Assembly (NCBI GenBank): GCA_046154185.1
Contig: JBJXGE010000044.1
Coordinates: forward strand, 56,753-120,752
Direction: 5' to 3'
Origin: JBJXGE01 sp046154185
GTDB taxonomy: Bacteria > Planctomycetota > UBA8108 > UBA1146 > JAJFFE01
Length of the DNA stretch: 64,000 nucleotides
How positions within the stretch are numbered: the first letter of the stretch is position 1; every line of letters starts with the position of its first letter. This document shows positions 24,518-31,814 of this stretch, one piece after another. The notes below the pieces were generated by a model. That model was not told the origin of the DNA, did no database searches, and was given only the letters and a program-made list of their open reading frames with translations. Position numbers and translations under genes: made by a program.

Positions 24518-26232
24518 GCGAGCGGCCTTTCGAAATGGCTCGAAGCGGTCGCGTAGATCTCTTGCTGGCTTAGGATCGTGTCCTGAGTATTCGGCACTTG
24601 CAGCGGATAATCCTCGCGATAGTGCCCACCCCGACTCTCGCGCCGGTGCAGCGCCGAGCGCGCGATGAGTTCGGAAACTTGCGCAATATTGCGCAACTCC
24701 ACCAAGTCGCGCGTGACCCGATGGGTCCAGTAGTATTCTTCAATCAGCGCGCGGCGCAAACGCACGATTCGAAGCAGATCCTGCAGCCCTTGTTCGGTTC
24801 GCACGATTCCGGCGTAACTCATCATCTCGCCGCGTAAACCGCGCCAGTTGGCATTGAGCTGACTTAGGCGCCGCGCATCCCGCACGCTTTTTGAGTCCCA
24901 ATCGAGCAGCTCGCGCGCGCGGCGCACCGGCTGCGCGAGCCATTCGGCCGCGACCGGCGCGGCTTGGCTTCCCATCACAACGCCTTCGATGAGCGAATTG
25001 CTAGCGAGTCGATTCGCGCCGTGCATGCCAGTGAACGCGCACTCGCCGACGACCAACAGTCGCGCGAGATCGGAGCGCCCGGCCGTGTCGCTGAGCACGC
25101 CGCCGCACATGTAATGCGCCGCCGGCACCACCGGAATGAGATCGCGCGTGATGTCGAGTCCGAGCTTGCGCAGTGTCTGGTGCACATAGGGAAAATGCTG
25201 CTCGATAAAGCGGGCATCGCGATGCCGAATATCGAGATGCACGTAGTCGAGCGAGCCACGCTCGATCTCAGTGAAAATCGCTCTGGCCACTTTGTCACGC
25301 GTCGCGAGTTCCATGCGCTCAGGCTCATAGCGCGCCATGAATCGCTCACCCGAATCCGGCAACCGCAAGTACGCGCCCTCGCCCCGCAGCGCTTCTGTCA
25401 GCAAACAGTTGTTGACACTCGAGTGATAGAGCAGCGTTGGATGAAACTGGTAGAACTCCATGTTGCCGATGCGCGCGCCCGCCCGATAGGCCATCGCCAC
25501 GCCATCGCCCGTCGCGATCTCGGCGTTCGTGGTGTAGCGATACACTTTTCCTGCACCACCCGTCGCGAGCACCGTGACATCGGCGCAATAAGTGTGGATC
25601 GCCCCGCTTACGCCTTCGAGGAGATACGCGCCCATCACTTCATTTCGCGAACCGGGTTGATGCGGCGGGACTTGGGTGATGAGGTTGACGGCCGTGTGAT
25701 TCTCGATGACCTGCACGTTCGGGAGACTGCGCACACGTTCCACCAACGCGCGAGTCATTTCGTCACCTGTGTGGTCGCCCGCGTGGTAGATCCGCCGACG
25801 CGAATGACCGCCCTCGAGCGCCAAGTCGAAGCCGCCGAATTCTCCATTGCGATCGAAGCGAACGCCGCGTTCGATGAGTCGCGCAATGCAGCGTGGCGCC
25901 GCAGCGAGGATTTCCCGCGCGGAGGTCACGTTGCACAGCCCGTCGCCCGCCTCGAGCGTATCCGCGACATGTTGTTCGATCGAATCGTCGTCGTTCGCGA
26001 CCGCCGAAATTCCGCCCTGCGCGTAGCGGCTGTTGCCTTCGCCCAACACCGACTTGGAAACGAGCGTCACCCGCGCCCGTGGCGCCAGTTCGACGAGTTC
26101 GAGCGCGAAGACCAGGCCCGCGACACCGCTGCCCACGATGAGCACGTCGCAGTCTTTGCGCACACCGCGTTGGGTTGCGCTCAGGTGCTGCGTGGAACTC
26201 GGGTGCGGCGGGTCATTCGACACGGCAAACAT
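24514..26232 (-). CDS. nadB: L-aspartate oxidase NadB
   Basis: A flavoprotein of 572 residues that oxidises L-aspartate to iminoaspartate, the substrate of the adjacent NadA. The FAD-binding loop DVLIVGSGVAGLVFALEL (about 29-46), SRYAQGGISAV, the HRRRIYHA-like region (GGHSRRRIYHAGDHTG) and HGANRLASNSLIEGVVMG are all intact. It starts with ATG at 26232, but AAAGG abuts that codon; GTG at 26223 would have better spacing. It overlaps nadA by 4 bp, and the pair is divergent from the exported hypothetical gene, with a palindrome at 26296-26305 in between. Confidence 0.92.
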   Translation of the reverse strand: MFAVSNDPPHPSSTQHLSATQRGVRKDCDVLIVGSGVAGLVFALELVELAPRARVTLVSKSVLGEGNSRYAQGGISAVANDDDSIEQHVADTLEAGDGLCNVTSAREILAAAPRCIARLIERGVRFDRNGEFGGFDLALEGGHSRRRIYHAGDHTGDEMTRALVERVRSLPNVQVIENHTAVNLITQVPPHQPGSRNEVMGAYLLEGVSGAIHTYCADVTVLATGGAGKVYRYTTNAEIATGDGVAMAYRAGARIGNMEFYQFHPTLLYHSSVNNCLLTEALRGEGAYLRLPDSGERFMARYEPERMELATRDKVARAIFTEIERGSLDYVHLDIRHRDARFIEQHFPYVHQTLRKLGLDITRDLIPVVPAAHYMCGGVLSDTAGRSDLARLLVVGECAFTGMHGANRLASNSLIEGVVMGSQAAPVAAEWLAQPVRRARELLDWDSKSVRDARRLSQLNANWRGLRGEMMSYAGIVRTEQGLQDLLRIVRLRRALIEEYYWTHRVTRDLVELRNIAQVSELIARSALHRRESRGGHYREDYPLQVPNTQDTILSQQEIYATASSHFERPLA

Positions 26233-26295
26233 CCTTTACGTTTTCGCTGCCCGTCTCGGCGGCACTCGACACGTGACGTCGGCCGCCGAGCGAAG

Positions 26296-26305
26296 TAACA
26301 TGTTA
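26296..26305. promoter_or_regulatory. palindrome TAACATGTTA, candidate operator upstream of nadB
   Basis: A perfect 10 bp palindrome 64 bp upstream of the nadB ATG and 160 bp upstream of the divergent gene. It is AT-rich in a GC-rich gap, as transcription factor sites often are. No NAD-repressor consensus is claimed. Confidence 0.25.
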
Positions 26306-26464
26306 ACCATAAAGCGACGACGCGTCCCACCTCGCTCTCGGTCGGAACTCCGCTCGGGTTTTGCACCGCGAGCCACTCGAACACGCGGAAGCGCCACTGC
26401 TGACTTCGTACGGGATGAGCGTTCCCTCAGCACGTTCATCGTTTGCGGCTGGAGGCTGAATTTG

Positions 26465-27400
26465 ATGCACCGCTCGCGCCATGCCCTAGCGTTCTCGCTC
26501 ACGACCGCGATCGTGTTTTCACTCCTCGGGGTCACACCGACGACGGGTCGACAAGCGCCAACGCAAAGTGAGCCACCGCCCGCGGACGCACCGAAGCCCG
26601 CCGTCGAAGATCCCGACGCGAAGGTCGCGGCACCGCTGCGTGAGCTCGCGCAAGAAGCCGCGAGCTACCTCATCGCGCTCGACAAAGCCGCCGTCTGCGA
26701 AGGCACGCGAGGAGATCTCGGGCTGCGTCTTCGGATCTACCCGGACGCACTCGAGCACGAACTCGTCCGCGCACTCCTCAGTGGACTGCGCGCCGGGAAG
26801 AGTCTCGACGAATGCGCGCAACAAATCGCCGCTAATGAAAAAGAACTGCGACGACTGAAGGAGAAACCCGGCTTCGCGCTCGAACTTTTGCATCCGCAAT
26901 ATCCGGCGGAAAAGCGCGCGGAGACTCCCGAACAAGTGCACATTTTGGCCGGCGATCTGAGTCGCAGCATCGTATTTCGCGTCGACGACAGGACACTCGA
27001 ATGGAGTGCATGGCGCCAACCTGAGAAACTCGTCTACACGATTGTTCAGTTGGCGCGTCATTACACCGTCCGACACCGCGAGCGCGTGGCGGTCGTCAAA
27101 CCGCTGCAACCGGAAGGTCCGCGTTCGGTGTTTCGCGGTCGCAGCGCGCGGGTTTGGGGAATTTTGCCGACGGCGATCGTGACACGAAAGCGCGGCCAGC
27201 TCAGCGTCGTGCTCGAGAAATTCGGCGAGTTTAATGGGGTTTACAACGATGCGCATATCTTGGATCTCAACGATCAGCAAAATAGTTTCGATCCCGAACA
27301 GCCCGAGTTGCGCGTATCGACACAGTTGCCGTTTTATTTCCCAACCAAATCGCCAACGCTCACTGCGGCGCTGGAGCGCTTGTTCCCGTCGGGAAAATGA
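26465..27400 (+). CDS. exported protein of unknown function
   Basis: A product of 311 residues. A signal peptide (about 1-29, MHRSRHALAFSLTTAIVFS, ending near TTGRQA) is followed by a Pro/Ala-rich linker (about 30-55) and a globular domain of about 250 residues rich in charged helices, ending in a beta-rich region (SARVWGILPTAIVTRKRGQL). I do not recognise the family. The ATG at 26465 follows GGAGG at a spacing of 10; the long frame upstream lies in the nadB region and is not used. It is divergent from nadB and 225 bp upstream of the BMC operon; a hairpin at 27401-27417 without a clear T tract may end it. Likely periplasmic or surface protein. Confidence 0.7.
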   Translation: MHRSRHALAFSLTTAIVFSLLGVTPTTGRQAPTQSEPPPADAPKPAVEDPDAKVAAPLRELAQEAASYLIALDKAAVCEGTRGDLGLRLRIYPDALEHELVRALLSGLRAGKSLDECAQQIAANEKELRRLKEKPGFALELLHPQYPAEKRAETPEQVHILAGDLSRSIVFRVDDRTLEWSAWRQPEKLVYTIVQLARHYTVRHRERVAVVKPLQPEGPRSVFRGRSARVWGILPTAIVTRKRGQLSVVLEKFGEFNGVYNDAHILDLNDQQNSFDPEQPELRVSTQLPFYFPTKSPTLTAALERLFPSGK

Positions 27401-27471
27401 GGCGCGAGGTCCGCGCCACCCGACATTATTCTTGCGAGTCCGATCCACTATCTACGCCACGTGACCACATC

Positions 27472-27477
27472 TATAAT
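27472..27477 (+). promoter_or_regulatory. candidate -10 box (TATAAT) for the BMC operon
   Basis: A perfect TATAAT in the 225 bp gap before the first BMC gene, about 150 bases upstream of its start codon. No good -35 hexamer is seen at the right distance. Its immediate context (CTATAATCC) matches the candidate moaA box. Confidence 0.35.
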
Positions 27478-27625
27478 CCGCACTCAACCAAGCCTTCGCC
27501 ACACGGCGAGAGTTGCCGCGTCACGCAATCTGCCCGGCGTGGCTGTTGAATAAAGTGCGATTGCAAAACGGAACTGCTGCGGGCGTAGACTCGCACAACG
27601 ACGGTTCGACGAGGAGGATCGCGGC

Positions 27626-27946
27626 ATGATTTATGGCCGAGTCGTCGGCACCGTTTGGGCGACGCGCAAAGAGCCGCGGCTGGAAGGCGCCACGTTCTTG
27701 ATCGTCGAGCGACTCGAGCTTTCGGGCGCGCCAACGGGTCAGCACGTGGTCGCGGTCGATAGCGTGAGCGCTGGCGTCGGGGAGATCGTCCTCGTTGCGC
27801 AGGGTTCTTCGGCACGTCAAACAGCGGCGACGCGGGACCGTCCCGTCGATGCGGTCATTATGGCGATCGTCGACAATCTCGAATTAGTGACGGCGCGCAA
27901 GCCGACGGTCGCGGGAAGCGTCGCGCCGGAAGTCCGACGGGCATAA
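27626..27946 (+). CDS. BMC-P (EutN/CcmL) microcompartment vertex protein 1
   Basis: A 106-residue EutN/CcmL-family protein. These form pentamers that cap the vertices of polyhedral bacterial microcompartments. The fold is recognised from IYGRVVGTVWATRKEPRLEG at the start, the core VAVDSVSAGVGEIVLVAQGS, and the C-terminal strand DAVIMAIVDNLELV. GAGGAGG lies about 10 bases upstream of the ATG at 27626, the strongest ribosome site of the operon. It is the first of five genes with spacings of +3, -4, -4 and -4 bp. Its C-terminal 18 residues (TARKPTVAGSVAPEVRRA) extend past the fold. No BMC-H hexamer gene occurs in the window. Confidence 0.9.
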   Translation: MIYGRVVGTVWATRKEPRLEGATFLIVERLELSGAPTGQHVVAVDSVSAGVGEIVLVAQGSSARQTAATRDRPVDAVIMAIVDNLELVTARKPTVAGSVAPEVRRA

Positions 27947-27949
27947 GTC

Positions 27950-28828
27950 ATGAGCAACGCGCTGAACGAGCAGATCTCTCAACGCGTTCGTTCGTTGCTC
28001 GTCGCCGCGCTGAGCGAAAAATCCGCAGCTCGAGCCGTGCCGCCGATCCTTCCGGCTGGCGTACTGACCGAAGCAGATGTCAACGATTGGGTGCGCGCTG
28101 GCGCGTCTCCGGCGTTGCTACTGGACTCGCGTCTCACAGCGCTCGCGCGCGAAACGGTCGAGCGACTCATGAAGTCGAATCCCGCGCAAGCCCCGAGCAC
28201 CGGCTCGACCGCCCCGCAGACCACCGCAGATGGTCCCCGAGAGTCAACCTCTCGCGCGCCCGCGGACAGCAACGGAGCGGCGGTACACGTCGCGCCGCAG
28301 ACTCCAAGCGCCTCGACACCGACCGCGATGGAACGAATCGCCATCGGCGCCGACCACGGCGGCTTCGAACTCAAAGAGCAATTGCGCGCGCATCTCGAGC
28401 AGCGCGGGTTTGGCGTTCTCGACTGCGGAACATTTTCCGCCGAGTCGTGCGACTATCCGCGCTTTGCGCACAAAGTCGCCGAGCACGTGAAATGCGGCGA
28501 TGCGATCGCCGGGATTGTCGTCGATGGCGCCGGTATCGGTTCCGCCATCGCCGCTAACAAAGTCGCCGGCATTCGCGCCGCGAGTTGCACATCGATCGCG
28601 CAAGCACGCAACGCCCGTGAACACAATCATGCGCAGGTACTGACACTCGGGTCGCGCTTCTTGAACGCGACGGAGGCGGCAGCGATCGTGGATTCATTTC
28701 TCGCCACGCCATTCGGCGACGGCCGGCACGCTCGACGCGTCGCGATGATCGAGACGCCGCCAACGTCGTCGACAGCACCCGGCGCGCCGCTTCCGGACCA
28801 TGTCGCGTCTCGCACGGGAGGCGCATGA
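27950..28828 (+). CDS. RpiB/LacAB-like sugar-phosphate isomerase with N-terminal extension (BMC cargo candidate)
   Basis: A protein of 292 residues, twice the length of RpiB. Residues about 127-270 are an RpiB/LacAB domain: RIAIGADHGGFELKEQLRAH, DCGTFSAESCDYPRFAHKVA, AIAANKVAGIRAAS and VLTLGSRFLNATEAA. The catalytic cysteine of E. coli RpiB (ILICGTGVG) is aspartate here (IVVDGAGIG), so classical ribose-5-phosphate isomerisation is doubtful. Residues 1-24 form an amphipathic helix (LNEQISQRVRSLLVAAL), followed by a second helical piece and a Pro/Ser/Thr linker (about 68-125), the arrangement of encapsulation peptides on BMC cargo. It lies 3 bp after vertex protein 1 and overlaps the next vertex gene by 4 bp. 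Confidence 0.85.
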   Translation: MSNALNEQISQRVRSLLVAALSEKSAARAVPPILPAGVLTEADVNDWVRAGASPALLLDSRLTALARETVERLMKSNPAQAPSTGSTAPQTTADGPRESTSRAPADSNGAAVHVAPQTPSASTPTAMERIAIGADHGGFELKEQLRAHLEQRGFGVLDCGTFSAESCDYPRFAHKVAEHVKCGDAIAGIVVDGAGIGSAIAANKVAGIRAASCTSIAQARNAREHNHAQVLTLGSRFLNATEAAAIVDSFLATPFGDGRHARRVAMIETPPTSSTAPGAPLPDHVASRTGGA

Positions 28829-29106
28829 ATTTCGCCACAGTCATCGGAACGATTTGGTCGACGCGACGCGACGCGCGGACGGCCGGTTTGAGCTTGCGCA
28901 TCCTTCAGCCGCAAGATGCCGAAGGGCGCGCGTTCGAGCGGCCGATTGTGGCCGTAGACGCTGTCGGCTGCGGAGTCGGCGAACGAGTGTTTTATGTCTC
29001 CGCGCGCGAGGCCGTGCTCGCGCTCAACATTCCGGAAGCACCGATCGACGCCAGCATCGTTGGCATTGTCGAGGGCATTGAGTTGACGAGCGGGGTCGTG
29101 CCGTGA
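28825..29106 (+). CDS. BMC-P (EutN/CcmL) microcompartment vertex protein 2
   Basis: A 93-residue pentamer-type shell protein with FATVIGTIWSTRRDARTAGL, the core VAVDAVGCGVGERVFYVSA and SIVGIVEGIEL. It differs clearly from the two other vertex proteins of the operon, so the set is not a recent duplication. The ATG at 28825 overlaps the stop of the RpiB-like gene (ATGA), and its own stop overlaps the next start. Microcompartments with three different BMC-P proteins are known in planctomycetes. Confidence 0.9.
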   Translation: MNFATVIGTIWSTRRDARTAGLSLRILQPQDAEGRAFERPIVAVDAVGCGVGERVFYVSAREAVLALNIPEAPIDASIVGIVEGIELTSGVVP

Positions 29107-29417
29107 TCATCGCGCGCGTTGTCGGCACACTCTTCGCAACTCGCAAACACGCACGCTTCGACGGCAAAAGCCTGCTGCTTGTGCGCGAAGAGTCTCCGCG
29201 CGGTCAACCTCTCGGCCCCTCGTTTCTCGCCGTCGATCGTGTCGAAGCGGGCGTCGGCGACCGTGTCCTCGTCAACCGGGAAGGCTCGGGCGCGCGACTT
29301 ATGTTCGACGACGAGCAGATTCCACTCCAGGCCGTCATTGTCGGCGTCGTCGATGCGGTCGAGCTGTCCGGCGGTCGGGCGACGGAACGTCCAGAGCGCT
29401 CAGAAGGAAAACCGTGA
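29103..29417 (+). CDS. BMC-P (EutN/CcmL) microcompartment vertex protein 3
   Basis: A 104-residue pentamer-type shell protein: IIARVVGTLFATRKHARFDG at the start, LAVDRVEAGVGDRVLVNREG in the core and AVIVGVVDAVEL before a charged tail (ATERPERSEGKP). The GTG start at 29103 overlaps the previous stop (GTGA), and its stop overlaps the GTG of deoC, so expression of the shell piece and the aldolase is coupled. It resembles vertex protein 1 more than protein 2 in the first strand. Confidence 0.9.
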   Translation: MIIARVVGTLFATRKHARFDGKSLLLVREESPRGQPLGPSFLAVDRVEAGVGDRVLVNREGSGARLMFDDEQIPLQAVIVGVVDAVELSGGRATERPERSEGKP

Positions 29418-30367
29418 CAGCCAGCCATTCAACACGTTGGGAACCGCCAAGTTCGGCGGCGGAGCTCGATGCGCTTGTGCAACGCATCACTTCTCAAGTG
29501 GTTGCGGAGTTTGGGAATTTGGCGAGCGTCGATACCGCGGCGAACATCGCGCCGTGGCCGCTCGCTGAGCTCTTGAGTTGCGGGCCGGACCGACTCGGCG
29601 CAATGCCCGCGTGGTCGGTTTTGGACGCCCGCGGATCGCGTACGCGCGCCGACTCTCCGCCCAAACCGGCCGACGGCGCGCGCGCGCTCGCGAGCATCAT
29701 CGATCACACATTGCTCAAGCCGGATGTCACTCCGCAACAAATTGTCGCGTTGTGTGAGGACGCGAGCGAACACGGATTTCGCACCGTTTGCGTCAATCCG
29801 TGCCATGTTGCGCTGGCGGCACGCGAGCTCGGCCGCGGACGGCGCGGCGACTCGGCGCCCGGCGTCTGCGCGGTCGTTGGATTCCCGCTCGGCGCGACAC
29901 TGAGCGACGTCAAAGCGTTTGAAGCGCGCCGCGCCGTCGAGGAAGGCGCTACGGAAATCGACATGGTGCTGTCGATTGGCTTGCTCAAAGCTCGGCGTGA
30001 TGGATACGTCGTGGCGGACATTGCCGAAGTCGTGCGCGCAGTGCCCCGCGGCATGATCGTAAAGGTCATTTTGGAGACTTGCCTGCTGACCGAAGAAGAG
30101 AAGCGCCAGGCGTGCCGGCTCGCCCGCGAAGCAGGCGCCGGCTTCGTGAAAACATCGACGGGCTTCTCGACCGGCGGCGCAACCCCGGCCGATGTGCGCC
30201 TCATGCGGGAGGAAGTGGGTCGAGCGCTTGGGGTTAAGGCTTCGGGTGGGATTCGTACAGAGGCCGATGCGTGGACCATGGTACTCAACGGAGCAACTCG
30301 CATCGGCGCGAGTGCGAGTGTCGCCATTGTCAGCGGCGCGACAAGCGCCCCGAATTCTGGCTATTAG
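29414..30367 (+). CDS. deoC: deoxyribose-phosphate aldolase DeoC with N-terminal extension (BMC cargo candidate)
   Basis: A class I aldolase of 317 residues, about 60-90 longer than free DeoC. The barrel begins near residue 95 (IIDHTLLKPDVT) and keeps the catalytic residues: Asp in EGATEIDMVLSIG, the Schiff-base Lys in GFVKTSTGF and the second Lys in GVKASGGIRTE. It cleaves deoxyribose 5-phosphate to acetaldehyde and glyceraldehyde 3-phosphate; acetaldehyde is the kind of volatile aldehyde microcompartments confine. Residues about 14-38 (ELDALVQRITSQVVAEFG) look like an encapsulation peptide, joined by a flexible linker. The GTG at 29414 overlaps the preceding vertex gene by 4 bp. No aldehyde dehydrogenase or phosphotransacylase lies nearby. 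Confidence 0.9.
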   Translation: MTASHSTRWEPPSSAAELDALVQRITSQVVAEFGNLASVDTAANIAPWPLAELLSCGPDRLGAMPAWSVLDARGSRTRADSPPKPADGARALASIIDHTLLKPDVTPQQIVALCEDASEHGFRTVCVNPCHVALAARELGRGRRGDSAPGVCAVVGFPLGATLSDVKAFEARRAVEEGATEIDMVLSIGLLKARRDGYVVADIAEVVRAVPRGMIVKVILETCLLTEEEKRQACRLAREAGAGFVKTSTGFSTGGATPADVRLMREEVGRALGVKASGGIRTEADAWTMVLNGATRIGASASVAIVSGATSAPNSGY

Positions 30368-30776
30368 GTCCGCAAGCAAAAAAGCTACACTGCGCTTTCT
30401 TTGGCGATGCCTTAGAATCCGCCGCTCTTGAATTCGACTCTGCTGTTCACGCCAGCCGACTCGCTTTCAAGGATGGTCAGGATTACTGAATTCTCTGGAC
30501 GACGACCCGCCGCGATTGTCTGGAAATTTTTCGGCTGGGTAGTTCGGCCGTTTTTTGTCCTGTTGGGGTTCGAGCCTGATTGGGACGAACCTGAGCGCGA
30601 CCAGCGACGCCCACCAGATTGGTGAAGCGGCTTCGCCGGGTGCACACGACCTCAATTCGGGTCGAAAACATTCAGCGTCGGCGAACTACCTGATGCACTT
30701 CGCGGGATCAACGCTCGGGCGTTCAACTTTCCCGTGAAGCGCGCAGAGTCGTCCGCCGTTTTGGAAGGTTTGCGTT
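30368..30776. other. intergenic stretch after the BMC operon
   Basis: This is 409 bp of somewhat lower GC than its surroundings, with no clear terminator or promoter. It contains one short open frame (see next entry). A GGGTTCGAGCC string at 30563-30573 looks like a tRNA T-loop, but the arms around it do not pair. Confidence 0.5.
30473..30625 (+). CDS. possible small membrane protein (50 aa), doubtful
   Basis: The frame 30428-30625 begins with TTG; an internal ATG at 30473 gives 50 residues. The peptide has one hydrophobic stretch with aromatic residues (IVWKFFGWVVRPFFVLLGF), followed by an acidic, Pro/Arg-rich tail. This composition would suit a single-span small protein. The AAGG before the ATG is too close to be a good ribosome site, and I recognise no family, so it could be chance. 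Confidence 0.25.
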   Translation: MVRITEFSGRRPAAIVWKFFGWVVRPFFVLLGFEPDWDEPERDQRRPPDW

Positions 30777-31814
30777 TTGACTTCTTATCCTCGCGATGAG
30801 GCGATCACGCTGCTTCGACGTTACGTCTGCGGCGAAATTGGGCTGGGTGAGCTGCTACGTTACGTTCGCGGACGAAATCTGTCCTATGTCGACGAACTCT
30901 TGGATCACGTCCATCTCGACTCGACCGATTTCGCGCCACTCGATTTGTCTGAGCAACTCGCCGATCGAATCGCGGCGTTTCTGCAGGGCAAAGTGCGTTT
31001 CGTTGAGTTTGCGGATTGGGTTTATCATTTCTATCGGATCATTTGCACCTGCGATGACGAGTCAGCGACGCGCACGCGCAATGCAATTTTGGAGCAAGCG
31101 CTCGCCCTCGCGGCACTATTCGTCGATTTGGAGACGACTGAGAGTTTGCCGCAAACTCGGCGATTGCTGAAACTGCTTGAAGACACGCTGAGACGCTCAC
31201 GACTCGCACCCGCCGAATTTCTATTGCGAAAACTGTATCGAGGGAAGCGGCGAATAAACATTGTTGCTCGCCCACGCCGATTGCACTTCAACTTAGACGG
31301 TGCGTTGTGCGAAAACTTCCAGCGCTCGAATCAGGCCAGCGAATGGTGGGACGGCGTCATGACGTCCGCGCGACCATTCGCCTCCGGCCTAGAAGTCGCA
31401 CGCACGAATGTTCGCAGCGACGCGCCCGCTGCTCGCGCGGACGCGCCGATTTCAGCAATTCTGGGCGCCAGTTTCGTCCCGATCTCGGTTTTCACGGACG
31501 CGTTTTGGCGCGACTGTCGGCCGACGGGCGTGTGGCGCCACCCCGAGAACGAAAAAATGCCGGACATTCGAGATGCTCTACGCGAGCAAGTCCTCGCCGG
31601 CGACAGATCCCTCGCACGTCTTCAGTCGGAACTGGAAGACGTCGCCCCCCGTTACTACGTCGATTCAGATGGTCTGGTCGAAGTAGTGTTCCGCGCAGAG
31701 CAAATCGGCTTCGGTGAGATGCAAACCGCTGTTCGACTGTTTTGCGTTCGCAACCAGGTTCGTAATTGCTACCTGAACGGCCGTTTCGTGTTCCCTGCCA
31801 AGGAGGAACAATGA
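30777..31814 (+). CDS. protein of unknown function, partner of NYN-domain gene
   Basis: A 345-residue soluble protein without signal peptide or membrane helix. The N-terminal third is helical (RDEAITLLRRYVCGEIGLG, ADRIAAFLQGKVRFVEFADW), the middle basic (RKLYRGKRRINIVARPRR), and the C-terminus ends in a compact alpha/beta piece (DGLVEVVFRAEQIGFGEMQ). No family is recognised. TTG at 30777 is the likely start, with GGAAGG ten bases before it. It overlaps the NYN-domain gene by 4 bp (ATGA), so the two are co-translated; the basic central region might contact RNA, but this is only a suggestion from the neighbour. Confidence 0.6.
   Translation: MTSYPRDEAITLLRRYVCGEIGLGELLRYVRGRNLSYVDELLDHVHLDSTDFAPLDLSEQLADRIAAFLQGKVRFVEFADWVYHFYRIICTCDDESATRTRNAILEQALALAALFVDLETTESLPQTRRLLKLLEDTLRRSRLAPAEFLLRKLYRGKRRINIVARPRRLHFNLDGALCENFQRSNQASEWWDGVMTSARPFASGLEVARTNVRSDAPAARADAPISAILGASFVPISVFTDAFWRDCRPTGVWRHPENEKMPDIRDALREQVLAGDRSLARLQSELEDVAPRYYVDSDGLVEVVFRAEQIGFGEMQTAVRLFCVRNQVRNCYLNGRFVFPAKEEQ

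Noticed and set aside
24964..26298. Plus-strand open frame of 444 codons over nadB
   Set aside because: Mirror of the nadB codons, His/Arg-rich, no recognisable motif.
30500..30590. tRNA-like T-loop string GGGTTCGAGCC
   Set aside because: Flanking bases do not form the T stem, and no acceptor, anticodon or D stems can be drawn around it.
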